Below the pieces are notes generated by a model. That model worked only from the letters and a program-made list of their open reading frames with translations. It made no database searches and had not been told where the DNA came from. A program made the position numbers and the translations under genes. Of a stretch of DNA of 64,000 nucleotides, positions 28,074-37,825 are shown piece after piece; within the stretch, counting starts at the first letter, position 1, and each line of letters starts with the position of its first letter. Origin of the DNA: Lachnospiraceae bacterium (GTDB lineage: Bacteria > Bacillota > Clostridia > Lachnospirales > Lachnospiraceae); NCBI GenBank assembly GCA_003507655.1, contig DNUZ01000024.1, forward strand, positions 62,001 through 126,000, read 5' to 3'.

Positions 28074-28132
28074 ATATATAAATTTACAGTTACATATAGG
28101 AAGCTATATGCGACACAGGAGCAGGTGAGCAT

Positions 28133-29788
28133 ATGAAGTTTTTTAAAGAATATATTATAACGGCCATTGTCGGATTGCTACTGGCCGTTGTTTTGATTGT
28201 AAGCGCAAAAGATGAAGGAAATACCCTTACGAATGCGAAGCAGAGAAGTTACGATGACAACTGGACAGTTCAGATAGGAAAACAGGAAAAGTTTTATAAG
28301 GAGCTCCCCGATACACTTCCAAGAAAAAATAATGAGACAAAATTCATATTAAAAAAACAGCTTCCGCAGGAGATTGCACATGGTGACACGGTAGCATTTT
28401 ATATGGGACATAATGTGATACATGCTTATGTGGATAATGAAATGGTCTATTCTTTTAATATTCCAAAGGACTATGAAAAAACCAGTAAGACACCGGGAAC
28501 AACCTGGACTTTTATCAATCTTTCGTCGGAGTATGCAGGAAAGACACTAACCATTGAGTTAGAACCGGTCTACGAAGATAAAGCAGAGACTCTTCCGGAT
28601 ATTATATATGGCGACAGTGCAAAGATTGTCGTTGATATTATTACAGACCGTTCTTTGGCTCTATTTGCATCAATATTGATGTTTGCCATTGGACTGGCAA
28701 TTATTATCGGATTGATGTATTTCCAGCGGGAACTCCATGTGCCGGATTATTTATACTGGCTGGGAGTGTTTTCTATTGTTGTGGCATTCTGGTCCGGTAT
28801 TCAGACACAGATCATCTCTCTGATCTATGCCCAGAATGTGAGGGGAAATCAGGTGGCATTTATCGTATTCCAGATGCTTTTAATTCCACTGGTTTCATTT
28901 GTGAAAAATTTCTGTGAAGTAGAAGAAAGTAAGATATATGATGGAATCTGTGTTGCCAATGTGGTGATACTTGTAGTGACAACGGTTCTGCAGTTTTTGG
29001 GGATCAGAGATTATAGGGAAACCATATGGATGGCATACGTTGTCTACGGTATCGGATTCCTCTGGATGCTCTGGATCGTTGGAAAACGGATTGTACAGGG
29101 TAAGAAAAAAGAACGAAGAAGAATGATCATACAGGGGCTGTGTCTGGGTGAACTTCTGTTTTTTGTGGGATATGATATGGTACGTTATCTGCAGTGTGAG
29201 ACGGTGGATTCTGCAAGATTGAGCCGATATGCCCTACTGGCCTATATCGTGATCATGCTTTGCATTGTATTTCAGAATTCCATTCACCTGATGCGTTTAG
29301 GTGAGCAGTTTGAAAATATCTCGAAGGAAGCAAGAATCGATGCACTGACAAAACTTTCTAACCGTACGGCATTTGAACATGATTTGATGTCATATGAAGC
29401 AACACAGAAGTCGGCAGCAGTTATGTTCGATCTGAACAATCTGAAATATTTTAACGATACACATGGTCATGCGACCGGAGATTATTACATTATTGTATGC
29501 AGTGAGATCATTCAGGATATTTTCGGTATGTATGGAAAAGTCTATCGGATCGGTGGAGATGAATTCTGTGCAGTAACAGAAGGTGTTACCGAAGAAGAAT
29601 TCATGGAGTTGCGAAGAGGAATGAACGACAGGATCGAGGCATTGAATGGAAGATTTTTTGAAAATAAAATGTCTGTAGCATCCGGTTATGCAGCGTATGA
29701 TAAGAAGTCCGATCATGATATTCACGATACGATCAAGCGGGCAGATCAGAAGATGTATGAATGTAAGGCGGCCATGAAGGGACGCTGA
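28133..29788 (+). CDS. Membrane diguanylate cyclase (GGDEF)
   Basis: 551 residues. One N-terminal membrane helix (about 7-24) leads to an outer domain of about 150 residues with beta-rich jelly-roll-like segments (DTVAFYMGHNVIHAYVDNE). About seven further helices span 175-385, the plan of 7TM-DISM sensors. A GGDEF domain fills 400-550, opening with RIDALTKLSNRTAFEHDL and carrying the intact active site RIGGDEF near residue 471. It should make c-di-GMP in response to an external ligand. I see no RxxD inhibition site immediately before the GGDEF motif. The MCP-PilZ gene nearby is a possible reader of its product. Confidence 0.92.
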   Translation: MKFFKEYIITAIVGLLLAVVLIVSAKDEGNTLTNAKQRSYDDNWTVQIGKQEKFYKELPDTLPRKNNETKFILKKQLPQEIAHGDTVAFYMGHNVIHAYVDNEMVYSFNIPKDYEKTSKTPGTTWTFINLSSEYAGKTLTIELEPVYEDKAETLPDIIYGDSAKIVVDIITDRSLALFASILMFAIGLAIIIGLMYFQRELHVPDYLYWLGVFSIVVAFWSGIQTQIISLIYAQNVRGNQVAFIVFQMLLIPLVSFVKNFCEVEESKIYDGICVANVVILVVTTVLQFLGIRDYRETIWMAYVVYGIGFLWMLWIVGKRIVQGKKKERRRMIIQGLCLGELLFFVGYDMVRYLQCETVDSARLSRYALLAYIVIMLCIVFQNSIHLMRLGEQFENISKEARIDALTKLSNRTAFEHDLMSYEATQKSAAVMFDLNNLKYFNDTHGHATGDYYIIVCSEIIQDIFGMYGKVYRIGGDEFCAVTEGVTEEEFMELRRGMNDRIEALNGRFFENKMSVASGYAAYDKKSDHDIHDTIKRADQKMYECKAAMKGR

Positions 29789-29828
29789 TCATAAAAAGCA
29801 GAGTAGGTAGTAGAAAGGAGCAGTTGGC

Positions 29829-30716
29829 ATGAACGTCAGCATTATCATTGCAGTTTGTTATTATATCGTATTAATCGCTCAGTTTGGAATTATGTGGAAA
29901 GCAAAGAATCCGGGAGAAAATGAGATTTTTTCAATTACGGTTCCAAATGAAAAATTAGAAAACGAGGAGATCAAAGGGGTTCAGAAAAAATATATGACGA
30001 TGCTGGGAATTTTCACAGTGATCTTTGTGGCTGCGCCGGCAGTGATGTTTGGAACAGACAATGGAACCGTACAGGTATTGCTCTGGATGATCCTATTTTT
30101 ACTGTTGGTCGTATGCAGCTATCTGCCATATTGGGTTGCGAATGCCAGAGTAAAAACATTGAAAGCAGAACATCATTATATGGATGGATGTTCCCTTCCA
30201 CAGATCGATGAGCAGTGGAGACATGGAATTTTTTATTATAATCCGGGTGATACGCGTCTGAATGGCGAAAAAAAGATCGGAGTCGGAACCTGTATCAACC
30301 ATGCAAAACCAATGGGAAAATTCCTGAGCGTGTTAGCCTGGGTACTGATCGCTCTGTTATTGGTATTTGGAGTATATTTAGTCCGTGCACAATCACTTCC
30401 GTTGACACTTACTTATAAAGACGGAGTCCTGGAATCGGGACAGACAAGAACGAATTACACGATAGATGTCGATACAATGCAGTTTATTATGTTCTTAGAT
30501 AAACTTCCAAGCAACAGTAAAGTATTTGGAACCGGTATGGATAATTTACAAAGAGGAATCTATAATGTGGAAGGATTTGGCGAATGCCGAATGAATGTCA
30601 ATCCGCAGAATCAGGCATTTATCCTGATTCAGACGGAAGACGGATGTTATATCTTCTCAGCCGATAAAGACGAGAAGACATCCGAAGTATACCAGCAGTT
30701 AAAGGATGATCTGTAG
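29829..30716 (+). CDS. Membrane protein with DUF5808-like region
   Basis: 295 residues with four or so membrane helices (about 5-20, 60-80, 88-108 and 165-187). The central segment DEQWRHGIFYYNPGDTRL followed by GVGTCINHAKPMGK matches the DUF5808 pattern found in Firmicute membrane proteins. The C-terminal ~100 residues are a soluble beta-rich domain, perhaps PH-like. Function unknown. GAAAGGAG precedes the ATG, and it follows the GGDEF gene by 40 bases, so the two are likely co-transcribed. Confidence 0.7.
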   Translation: MNVSIIIAVCYYIVLIAQFGIMWKAKNPGENEIFSITVPNEKLENEEIKGVQKKYMTMLGIFTVIFVAAPAVMFGTDNGTVQVLLWMILFLLLVVCSYLPYWVANARVKTLKAEHHYMDGCSLPQIDEQWRHGIFYYNPGDTRLNGEKKIGVGTCINHAKPMGKFLSVLAWVLIALLLVFGVYLVRAQSLPLTLTYKDGVLESGQTRTNYTIDVDTMQFIMFLDKLPSNSKVFGTGMDNLQRGIYNVEGFGECRMNVNPQNQAFILIQTEDGCYIFSADKDEKTSEVYQQLKDDL

Positions 30717-30717
30717 A

Positions 30718-31398
30718 TTATTCACGGGCGAGCTGCTGGATGTGCTGCAATGCTTTGCTGACAGCAGGGATTGCAATGATCACTAAAGTGATGATGGCTT
30801 CCGGTATTAAATAGAATCCGTTATAAACTAAGGAATAAACCGGAGCGCTCATTCCGCTTCCCTCTGCGTATGCAGCAAAGAATAAGAGTCCTGATAAAAA
30901 TGCAAAGACATATCGCCCGAGCACACCGACGATGTAGCCTTTGATCAGTCCGTGTTTGGAGTCATGGAAGAAACCGGATAATCCCAATGCACCAAAAGCC
31001 AGAGGATAATCTACCAGCAACTGTGGAATGGAATAGAAGACCGGATCGATGACGAACTGTAAAAGTCCGTAAGCAACAGAAGTCATAATACCGACTTCCG
31101 GACCGTACCAGTAACCGATCAATACAATGAACAGCATACTGAACAGCGTAATGGAGCCGCCCATTGGAAGGTGAAACAGCTTAATCATAGATGTTACGGT
31201 TCCAAGGGCCATAGCAACAGCAGAAAATACTAACTGCTTTGTGGAAAGCTTGTGGGAGCCCTTACGACTATGAATAAAAAGAGCAGCTGCGATTAAGATG
31301 ACGATTAGTGCAACAATGGTGAGAATACCACCGGTAGTAAGCTGAAAGACATCTTCATCCCAGCTGTTTTTTGTTGCAAAAGCAAAAAAATTGGACAT
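30718..31398 (-). CDS. thiT: ECF thiamine transporter S component ThiT
   Basis: 226 residues with about six or seven membrane helices. The segment TSVAYGLLQFVIDPVFYSIPQ followed by LLVDYPLAFGALGLSG is the ThiT substrate-binding signature. An N-terminal extension of about 50 residues includes an extra helix. It works with the shared EcfAA'T module to import thiamine. Its stop is two bases from the opposing DUF5808-like gene. AGGAGG precedes the ATG. No TPP riboswitch is seen in the short leader. Confidence 0.9.
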   Translation of the reverse strand: MSNFFAFATKNSWDEDVFQLTTGGILTIVALIVILIAAALFIHSRKGSHKLSTKQLVFSAVAMALGTVTSMIKLFHLPMGGSITLFSMLFIVLIGYWYGPEVGIMTSVAYGLLQFVIDPVFYSIPQLLVDYPLAFGALGLSGFFHDSKHGLIKGYIVGVLGRYVFAFLSGLLFFAAYAEGSGMSAPVYSLVYNGFYLIPEAIITLVIIAIPAVSKALQHIQQLARE

Positions 31399-31450
31399 AA
31401 TAAAACCTCCTGTGTCCTATAATCTTATGTAGTTATACGTTAACGTTGCT

Positions 31451-31479
31451 ACTATAGCAATCCGCAGGGAGAATGTCAA
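31451..31479 (-). promoter_or_regulatory. Sigma-A promoter of thiT
   Basis: On the minus strand TTGACA (31474-31479), 17 bases, TATAGT (31451-31456). The leader is about 45 bases. Confidence 0.85.
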
Positions 31480-31600
31480 GGTGTGCATCCCTGGCTGATA
31501 CCTCTCAGCTTATGCGTGGATCGTATGCATGGAGTCAGAATGTATCCGTCAGATATGCAGGGTAGCAGTTGCCGCTAAAAGCAGACATAAAAAATCACAC
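31480..31600. other. Gap between thiT promoter and the minus-strand unit
   Basis: No gene. Several short hairpins are possible, for example GCTGA/TCAGC at about 31491-31507, but none has the order of motifs of a known riboswitch. Confidence 0.35.
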
Positions 31601-31642
31601 AAAAAAAGCACCACCTCTGAATAAGTTCTTCAAAGATGATGC
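31601..31642 (-). terminator. Minus-strand Rho-independent terminator with wobble pairs
   Basis: On the minus strand GCATCATCTTTGAA pairs with TTCAGAGGTGGTGC (14 pairs, three of them G-U) around GAACTTA, followed by seven T. The wobbles pair only in minus-strand RNA, which fixes the direction. Confidence 0.75.
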
Positions 31643-32036
31643 CTTTAAACTTCATAATCCAATGGACTGTCCTCACTTTCTTCTTGTGTTTCTTTTTGGG
31701 TTTAGCTTACGTTTTTGGTGGACCGTACCTCCTTGTTTTTATTTTTTATAAATCATCCAATCGCGATTGTGTTGGAGATTTTTTGAATTCAGCTTTTTCA
31801 CGAGGTGCTGAAGTTCTTTTTTCATTTTTGAAATCGGATTCCAAAATCTTTATTCTTTCCGGCTTATGAACTCTTCCTGTTAAGTTCTTTGTTCGATTGG
31901 TATTCGACTTTATCCTTTTATCCTTCTTTGAATTTCAGATTATGAAAACTGCCATTCTTAAATGCTTTTTCGTTGTAGTCTTATGTTCCCATTGGACTGT
32001 ACCTCCTTGTTTTTTATTTGTCTTCTGTTCTTTTGT
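31601..32036 (-). ncRNA. Candidate ~435-nt minus-strand transcript without clear ORF
   Basis: The unit runs from a near-consensus promoter (32044-32072) to a hairpin terminator (31601-31642). Its RNA is rich in A and carries two extended Shine-Dalgarno sequences, AAGGAGGUAC (complements of 32000-32009 and 31726-31735), each followed by AGUCCA or GGUCCA, plus a third partial copy near 31665-31675. The ATG after the first site stops after three codons, and the second has no start. The longest frames are about 28 codons with ATG (starting near 31825) and 62 codons without ATG. It may be a regulatory RNA or a decayed operon of very small genes. Confidence 0.5.
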
Positions 32037-32043
32037 TGATTTT

Positions 32044-32072
32044 ATATTAACAGATAGAATGAGGTTTGTCAA
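32044..32072 (-). promoter_or_regulatory. Sigma-A promoter of the minus-strand transcript
   Basis: On the minus strand TTGACA (32067-32072), 17 bases, TAATAT (32044-32049). It points away from the TSCPD gene and into the ORF-less stretch. Confidence 0.8.
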
Positions 32073-32155
32073 CAAGAAATTTTAAAATTTTTAAATAAAT
32101 AATAAATTATCTGAAAGTTGAGAATAAAACAAACAATTAGTACAACAAAAACGAA

Positions 32156-32407
32156 TTATTTGGATGCTTCGTATGCCTCGCGACAGGCTCTTGCTAACTG
32201 ATCACCACAGGAAGTCGGACGGCCGTTACAGGAGATGCCGCTCAGCCTTTTCTCTACTTCGTCAATCGTCATGCCCTCTACCAGTTTTGGGATCGCCTGC
32301 AGGTTTCCGTCACAGCCACCGTAGAATTTTACATGTTTGATGATGTTGCCATCTAATTCAATATCGATCTGTTTTGAACAGGTTCCTTTCGTCTGATAAG
32401 TATACAT
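32156..32407 (-). CDS. TSCPD domain protein (TIGR03905-like)
   Basis: 83 residues. The Cys-rich pattern with TKGTCSKQIDIELDG, FYGGCDGNLQAI and a C-terminal SCNGRPTSCGDQLA block is the small TSCPD domain, also found at the C-terminus of class II ribonucleotide reductases (NrdJ). The stand-alone protein may bind metal; its role is unknown. I start at the ATG at 32407, which follows GGAGG by seven bases; an in-frame upstream extension has no site. Confidence 0.85.
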   Translation of the reverse strand: MYTYQTKGTCSKQIDIELDGNIIKHVKFYGGCDGNLQAIPKLVEGMTIDEVEKRLSGISCNGRPTSCGDQLARACREAYEASK

Positions 32408-32456
32408 AAATGTTCCTCCTTTGCGTTTTATAAAATTTGTAAAAAACGATTTTGAT

Positions 32457-32695
32457 TGCCGGATTCGGGCTTCAACATGATATTTTAACGATACTTTTAT
32501 TAATTGCACAAATGAGATATGGAAGGTTTCTTTTTGTGCAATGGAAATGAAACTCTAGAAATCATGGAGCTCCTTAGCGAACATGATTTCTGTTTTATGA
32601 GGTTCATTGGAATGGTCTGCACAAGGAAACATGAAATGTCTCATTTGTGTAATCTGGTATATAACATCAAAAATACCATGTTGAAACCCGAATCC
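32457..32695. repeat. ~235-bp near-complete palindrome (MITE-like or structured RNA)
   Basis: The outer 60 bases (32461-32520) match the reverse complement of 32636-32695 at most positions, from GGATTCGGG to CCCGAATCC. Inner pairs continue: GTTTC/GAAAC (32526/32626), TTGTGCA/TGCACAA (32534/32618), AATGAA/TTCATT (32546/32603) and AGAAATCATG/CATGATTTCT (32557/32582), leaving a 15-base loop. TTTGAT stands on each side (32451-32456 and 32696-32701) and could be a target duplication. The 64-codon frame inside it is an artefact of the repeat. Confidence 0.8.
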
Positions 32696-32782
32696 TTTGA
32701 TATTATAGCATGAAGTTTATAATAGGAAGTCATTTTTACAAAAATTTAATAATTCGTTCATAGCTTTATGGGGGATTATGTA

Positions 32783-32811
32783 TTGTTTCACTGGGGAAAT
32801 CGTGATAAAAT
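32783..32811 (+). promoter_or_regulatory. Promoter of secA
   Basis: TTGTTT (32783-32788), 17 bases, TAAAAT (32806-32811), about 75 bases upstream of the secA start and downstream of the palindrome. Confidence 0.55.
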
Positions 32812-32888
32812 ATTCTCTATATGCAAGTATTTTTTATTTTAGGAAAGACTGCTATGGGAAAGATGGCAGAGACGATAGGAGATCGAAT

Positions 32889-35456
32889 ATGAAGATAGCA
32901 GAAAAATTGTTTGGCACGCATAGTGACAGGGAACTTAAAATTGTAAATCCAATCGTAGACAAGATTGAGGCAATGCGGGACTCCATGATGGCATTGTCTG
33001 ATGAAGAACTGAGAGATAAAACAAAAGAGTATAAGAAACGTTTAGAAGAAGGCGAGACATTAGACGATCTGCTTCCGGAGGCATTTGCAACAGTAAGAGA
33101 GGCAGCAAGACGTGTTCTTGGCATGGAGCACTACCGTGTACAGCTTATGGGTGGTGTGGTACTGCACCAGGGACGTATTGCGGAGATGAAAACCGGTGAA
33201 GGTAAGACCTTGGTATCCACACTTCCGGCATATCTGAATGCATTGGAAGGAAAAGGTGTACACATCGTTACCGTCAATGATTATCTGGCAAAACGTGATG
33301 CTGAGTGGATGGGAAAAGTTCATGAATTTTTAGGACTGACCGTAGGTGTGGTTTTAAATAGTATGGACAACGATGAGCGCCGCGAGGCATATAACTGTGA
33401 TATTACTTATATTACGAATAATGAACTTGGATTTGACTACCTGAGAGATAACATGGTCATTTACAAGGAGCAGCTGGTACAAAGAGGCCTTCATTATGCA
33501 ATTATCGACGAGGTTGACTCCGTATTGATCGACGAAGCGAGAACACCGCTTATTATTTCCGGTCAGAGTGGAAAATCTACCAGTCTTTATGAAGCCTGCG
33601 ATATTTTAGCAAGACAATTGGTACGAGGCGAAGAGAGCCAGGAGTTTTCCAAGATGGATGCCATCATGGGAATTGAAGTGGAAGAGAGCGGAGATTTTAT
33701 CGTAAATGAAAAAGATAAAGTCGTAAACCTGACACAGGATGGTGTGAAGAAGGTAGAGCAGTTCTTTAAGATTGACAACCTTGCAGATCCGGACAACTTA
33801 GAAATCCAGCACAACATTATTTTAGCACTCCGTGCACACAATCTGATGTTCCGCGATCAGGACTATGTCGTTCAGGATGATCAGGTATTGATCGTAGATG
33901 AGTTTACCGGACGTATCATGCCGGGCCGCCGTTATTCTGACGGACTGCATCAGGCAATTGAGGCAAAAGAGCATGTAAAGGTTAAGAGAGAAAGTAAGAC
34001 ATTAGCAACCATTACTTTCCAGAACTTCTTTAATAAATATGATAAAAAAGCAGGTATGACAGGTACCGCTTTAACAGAGGAAAAAGAGTTTCGTGATATT
34101 TACGGAATGGACGTTATCGTCATTCCTACGAATAAACCGGTTATCCGTGAGGACTTACAGGATGCCGTTTATAAGACGAAAAAAGAAAAATATCATGCAG
34201 TAGTTGAGGAAGTGATTAAGGCACATGAAAAAGGTCAGCCGGTATTGGTCGGAACCATTACCATTGATATTTCCGAGGAAATCAGCCGGCTTTTGAAAAA
34301 AGCAGGAATTCAGCATAAGGTCTTAAATGCGAAGTTCCATGAAATGGAAGCAGAAATCGTAGCAGATGCCGGATTGCACGGAGCAGTTACGATCGCAACC
34401 AACATGGCAGGCCGTGGTACCGATATTAAGTTAGACGATGAAGCACGCGCTGCGGGCGGTCTGAAGATCATCGGTACAGAGCGTCACGAATCCAGACGTA
34501 TTGATAACCAGTTGCGTGGACGTTCAGGCCGTCAGGGAGATCCGGGTGAATCCCAGTTCTTCATTTCCTTAGAGGACGATCTGATGCGTCTGTTCGGTTC
34601 TGAGAAGCTGATGGAAGTATTCAATACGCTTGGTGTTCCGGAAAATGAACAGATTCAGCATAAGATGCTGACCAATGCGATTGAAAAAGCACAGATGAAG
34701 ATCGAGGGTAACAACTTTGGTATCCGTAAAAATCTGTTAGAATATGATCAGGTTATGAACGATCAGAGAGAGATCATCTACGAAGAGCGCCGCCGCGTAT
34801 TAAACGGCGAAAGTATGCGGGATGTGATCTATAAGATGATCACGGATCGTGTGGAAAATACGATCGATATCTGTATTTCCTCCGATATTCCAAAAGAGGA
34901 CTGGAATTTAACAGAACTGAATGAGCTGTTACTTCCGATCATTCCGTTAAAACCGATCACGGCAGCACTGACAGATGAAGTAAAAGATGTCAAAGAGTTA
35001 AAGCATAAGCTGAAAGAACAGGCAGTGAAGCTGTACGAAGCAAAAGAAGCAGAGTTCCCGGAACCGGAAGCACTGCGTGAATTAGAGCGTGTGATCTTAT
35101 TAAAGGTTATCGACAGAAAATGGATGGATCATATTGATGATATGGACCAGCTCCGTCAGGGTATCGGGTTGCAGGCATATGGACAGAAAGATCCGTTAGT
35201 AGAATACAAGATGAGCGGATTTGATATGTTCGATGATATGATCGCGAACATTCAGGAAGATACCGTAAGACTTCTCTTCCATGTCCGCATTGAGCAGAAG
35301 GTAGAGAGAGAACAGGTTGCAAAAGTAACCGGAACGAATAAAGATGATTCTGTGGCAGCGACTCCAAAGCGCCGTGAGACAGCAAAGGTATATCCGAATG
35401 ATCCATGTCCATGTGGCAGTGGAAAGAAATACAAACAGTGTTGCGGAAGACGCTAA
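32889..35456 (+). CDS. secA: Protein translocase ATPase SecA
   Basis: 855 residues, full length. It drives preproteins through SecYEG. Walker [11 protein letters not shown] lies near residue 100 and the DEVDS Walker B near 207. The preprotein-crosslinking domain follows, then the second ATPase half with GRGTDIKL and a [13 protein letters not shown] motif, the helical scaffold, and the C-terminal zinc motif [20 protein letters not shown] 32889 follows AGGAG; an upstream in-frame ATG at 32778 would add 37 residues unlike SecA and overlaps the promoter. Confidence 0.97.
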   Translation: MKIAEKLFGTHSDRELKIVNPIVDKIEAMRDSMMALSDEELRDKTKEYKKRLEEGETLDDLLPEAFATVREAARRVLGMEHYRVQLMGGVVLHQGRIAEMKTGEGKTLVSTLPAYLNALEGKGVHIVTVNDYLAKRDAEWMGKVHEFLGLTVGVVLNSMDNDERREAYNCDITYITNNELGFDYLRDNMVIYKEQLVQRGLHYAIIDEVDSVLIDEARTPLIISGQSGKSTSLYEACDILARQLVRGEESQEFSKMDAIMGIEVEESGDFIVNEKDKVVNLTQDGVKKVEQFFKIDNLADPDNLEIQHNIILALRAHNLMFRDQDYVVQDDQVLIVDEFTGRIMPGRRYSDGLHQAIEAKEHVKVKRESKTLATITFQNFFNKYDKKAGMTGTALTEEKEFRDIYGMDVIVIPTNKPVIREDLQDAVYKTKKEKYHAVVEEVIKAHEKGQPVLVGTITIDISEEISRLLKKAGIQHKVLNAKFHEMEAEIVADAGLHGAVTIATNMAGRGTDIKLDDEARAAGGLKIIGTERHESRRIDNQLRGRSGRQGDPGESQFFISLEDDLMRLFGSEKLMEVFNTLGVPENEQIQHKMLTNAIEKAQMKIEGNNFGIRKNLLEYDQVMNDQREIIYEERRRVLNGESMRDVIYKMITDRVENTIDICISSDIPKEDWNLTELNELLLPIIPLKPITAALTDEVKDVKELKHKLKEQAVKLYEAKEAEFPEPEALRELERVILLKVIDRKWMDHIDDMDQLRQGIGLQAYGQKDPLVEYKMSGFDMFDDMIANIQEDTVRLLFHVRIEQKVEREQVAKVTGTNKDDSVAATPKRRETAKVYPNDPCPCGSGKKYKQCCGRR

Positions 35457-35474
35457 AGAAAATCAGGTAAAAAT

Positions 35475-35513
35475 AACAGGGAGTGCATCGGAAGACGAGG
35501 CATTCCCTGTTTC
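35475..35513 (+). terminator. Possible terminator after secA
   Basis: ACAGGGAGTGC pairs with GCATTCCCTGT around a 13-base loop, but the T-run after it is weak. Confidence 0.45.
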
Positions 35514-35650
35514 GATTCTATGGACAGGCTCTTAAAGTCCGACATTGTCGGAGAGCGCTGTATACCATATAAGAGGAAAGGATTCATTGGAAATTTATTA
35601 ATAAGAAATTTATCAATAAAATGATGAAAGAAATTCAGGGAGAGATTGGA

Positions 35651-37825
35651 ATGAAGACAGGACTATTTCACACATGCAAAAATTATAAAGTACAGTATCT
35701 GCCAAAAGATATCCTTTCGGGCATCATCATGGCGGCAGTGTCCATACCGATTGCGATGGGATACGCGGAAGTGGCAGGACTTCCGGCAGTTTACGGACTT
35801 TACGGTTCGGTATTTCCGATTTTGTTATTTGCGATCTTTTCTACGTCGCCACAGTTTATCATGGGAGTCGATGCAGCACCGGCGGCGATCGTAGGTGCGG
35901 CATTAGCGACGCTTGGCATTGCACCGGCATCGGAAGAGGCAATGCAGTTTGTGCCGATGGTGGCGCTGTTTGCGGGTGTGTGGCTGCTGGTCTTTTATTT
36001 ATTCCATGCGGGGAAAATAGTGGATTTTATTTCTACGCCTGTCATGGGAGGCTTCATCAGCGGAATCGCCGTGACGATCATCCTCATGCAGATCCCGAAA
36101 ATCTTAGGAAACAGTTCCGGTTCGGGAGAGTTGGTAGAACTGATACGCCATATCATCAAAGCATGTGAAAATATTAACATAGTTTCGGTTATTCTTGGGG
36201 TATCTTCCTTAGTGGCAATCGTGGTAGTGAGAAAATTTGCTCCGAAGTTTCCGATGGCGGTGGTCGTCATGGCTGCCGGAGTCTTTTTGACCTGTGTCTG
36301 TCATATTGATGAGTATGGGGTACGGCTGTTAGCGGAAGTAGAGCCGGGAATGCCTTCCTTTTTCTTCCCGGAACTGGGAAAGGTCAATCTGACACAGGCA
36401 GCGGGACGCGGATTGATGGTGGCGGTAGTCATCATGGCGGAAACACTTTTGTCGGAAAATAATTTTGCATTTAAGAATGGCTATAAAATTGATGACAACC
36501 GGGAAATCCTTGCCTGTGGTGTCAGCAACTTAGCAGCGGCATTTGTGGGCTGCTGTCCGGTCAACGGAAGCATATCAAGAACTTCTATGAATGAGCAGTA
36601 TGGTGGAAAAACACAGGTGGTATCCATTACGGCAGGATTGTCCATGATACTGTTACTGCTGTTTGGAACCGGTTTTATCGGCTATCTTCCGGTTCCGGTG
36701 CTGACGGCGATCGTCATTTCTGCACTGATGAAGGTGGTGGAGTTTGATTTAGCAAAGCGCCTCTATGAGGTCAGCAAAAATGAATTTTATATTTTTGTGG
36801 CGGCTTTTTTAGGCGTGCTGTTACTTGGAACCATTTACGGAGTCATTATCGGAATGTTACTCTCTTTTGTGGCTGTGATCCTTCGGGCAACGAATCCTCC
36901 AAGAGCGTTTTTGGGAGTCATTCCGGGCAGGGAGGGTTTTTATGACAGAAAGAAAAACCGCTATGCCTATGAGATCGAACATGTGCTGATCTATCAGTTC
37001 AGCGAAAGTCTCTTTTTTGCAAACATAAAGATTTTTCAGGAGGATATTGAAAGTCATATCAAGGACGATACCAAAGTAGTGATCGTGGATGCGGGAGCGG
37101 TCACGGGAATCGACATTACAGCAGCAGACCGCTTAGAGCTGTTAGCGGAAAATCTGCAAAAACGCGGCATCCGTTTTTATCTGACAGAGCACATGGATAC
37201 CGTCAATGTACAGATGCGAAAGTTAGGCATTGGTCATCTGATCGAGGAAGGACACGTGCGGCGTACCATTACGGCGGCACTTTACGATGCAGGACTGCAG
37301 GAGCCGTATGTACTGAGCGGGCTGGATGAGAGAAAACAGAAATTCTTAATGAGTATTCCGGCAGAAGCGGAAAATACGTTGGAAGAGTTCACCTGGGCGT
37401 TTGGCGAAGATACGGTAGAAGAGATTGAAAAGCGGGTACACCTTGTCTTAGAAAATATTCAAAAGATGCCGGATTTAGAGAATTTAGTAGAGCAGGGCTT
37501 AGAAAAATATATGGAAACCTGGCACAGCCTTGGTGTGATTGACGAGGACGAGTTCCTAAGACGTATGGAGTTGCACATGGATGAGCTTTCTAAGAATCTG
37601 AGTGCACAGGATAACCGTGCCGTGATCCTCGAACTGATCGAAAAGAGACGACGCAGGATCATGGAACAGGTACAAAAGGAACATCCGGAGGTCTTAGAAC
37701 GTTTAGAGGCAAGCCGTGTCCGCTTAGAGCACAGATTGGAAAAACAGAATCCGGAGGCAGCAAAACGTCTGCATGAGTGGGAGGAAAAGATAAAGAAAAA
37801 TCATGAAAAAAATACTGATCGTTGA
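35651..37825 (+). CDS. SulP-family anion transporter with STAS domain and long tail
   Basis: About 724 residues. The membrane part (residues 20-425) begins with the SulP signature LSGIIMAAVSIPIAMGYAEVAG and has 10-14 helices. A STAS domain (about 445-550) with VVIVDAGAVTGIDITAADRL follows. Unusually, about 170 more residues of charged helix form a C-terminal tail. SulP proteins carry sulfate, bicarbonate or dicarboxylates; the substrate is unknown. ATG 35651 follows AGGGAGAG. The last 23 bases overlap the response regulator gene, so transport and signalling genes are translationally linked. Confidence 0.88.
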   Translation: MKTGLFHTCKNYKVQYLPKDILSGIIMAAVSIPIAMGYAEVAGLPAVYGLYGSVFPILLFAIFSTSPQFIMGVDAAPAAIVGAALATLGIAPASEEAMQFVPMVALFAGVWLLVFYLFHAGKIVDFISTPVMGGFISGIAVTIILMQIPKILGNSSGSGELVELIRHIIKACENINIVSVILGVSSLVAIVVVRKFAPKFPMAVVVMAAGVFLTCVCHIDEYGVRLLAEVEPGMPSFFFPELGKVNLTQAAGRGLMVAVVIMAETLLSENNFAFKNGYKIDDNREILACGVSNLAAAFVGCCPVNGSISRTSMNEQYGGKTQVVSITAGLSMILLLLFGTGFIGYLPVPVLTAIVISALMKVVEFDLAKRLYEVSKNEFYIFVAAFLGVLLLGTIYGVIIGMLLSFVAVILRATNPPRAFLGVIPGREGFYDRKKNRYAYEIEHVLIYQFSESLFFANIKIFQEDIESHIKDDTKVVIVDAGAVTGIDITAADRLELLAENLQKRGIRFYLTEHMDTVNVQMRKLGIGHLIEEGHVRRTITAALYDAGLQEPYVLSGLDERKQKFLMSIPAEAENTLEEFTWAFGEDTVEEIEKRVHLVLENIQKMPDLENLVEQGLEKYMETWHSLGVIDEDEFLRRMELHMDELSKNLSAQDNRAVILELIEKRRRRIMEQVQKEHPEVLERLEASRVRLEHRLEKQNPEAAKRLHEWEEKIKKNHEKNTDR

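Noticed and set aside
27950-28132. c-di-GMP riboswitch before the GGDEF gene
   Set aside because: GC-rich patches suggested it, but the GACGCAAAGC-type core and the tetraloop receptor pattern are absent, and most of the stretch is upstream of the predicted promoter.
31399-31560. TPP riboswitch upstream of thiT
   Set aside because: A CTGAGAGG segment is present on the minus strand, but it lies upstream of the promoter and the other conserved parts are missing or in the wrong order.
31569-32085. Several plus-strand ORFs of 60-77 codons rich in Phe, Leu and Ser
   Set aside because: They are the complement of an A-rich minus-strand transcript, lack ribosome sites and read as hydrophobic low-complexity sequence.
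32519-32713. 64-codon ORF on the plus strand
   Set aside because: It is wholly explained by the large palindrome and has no ribosome site.
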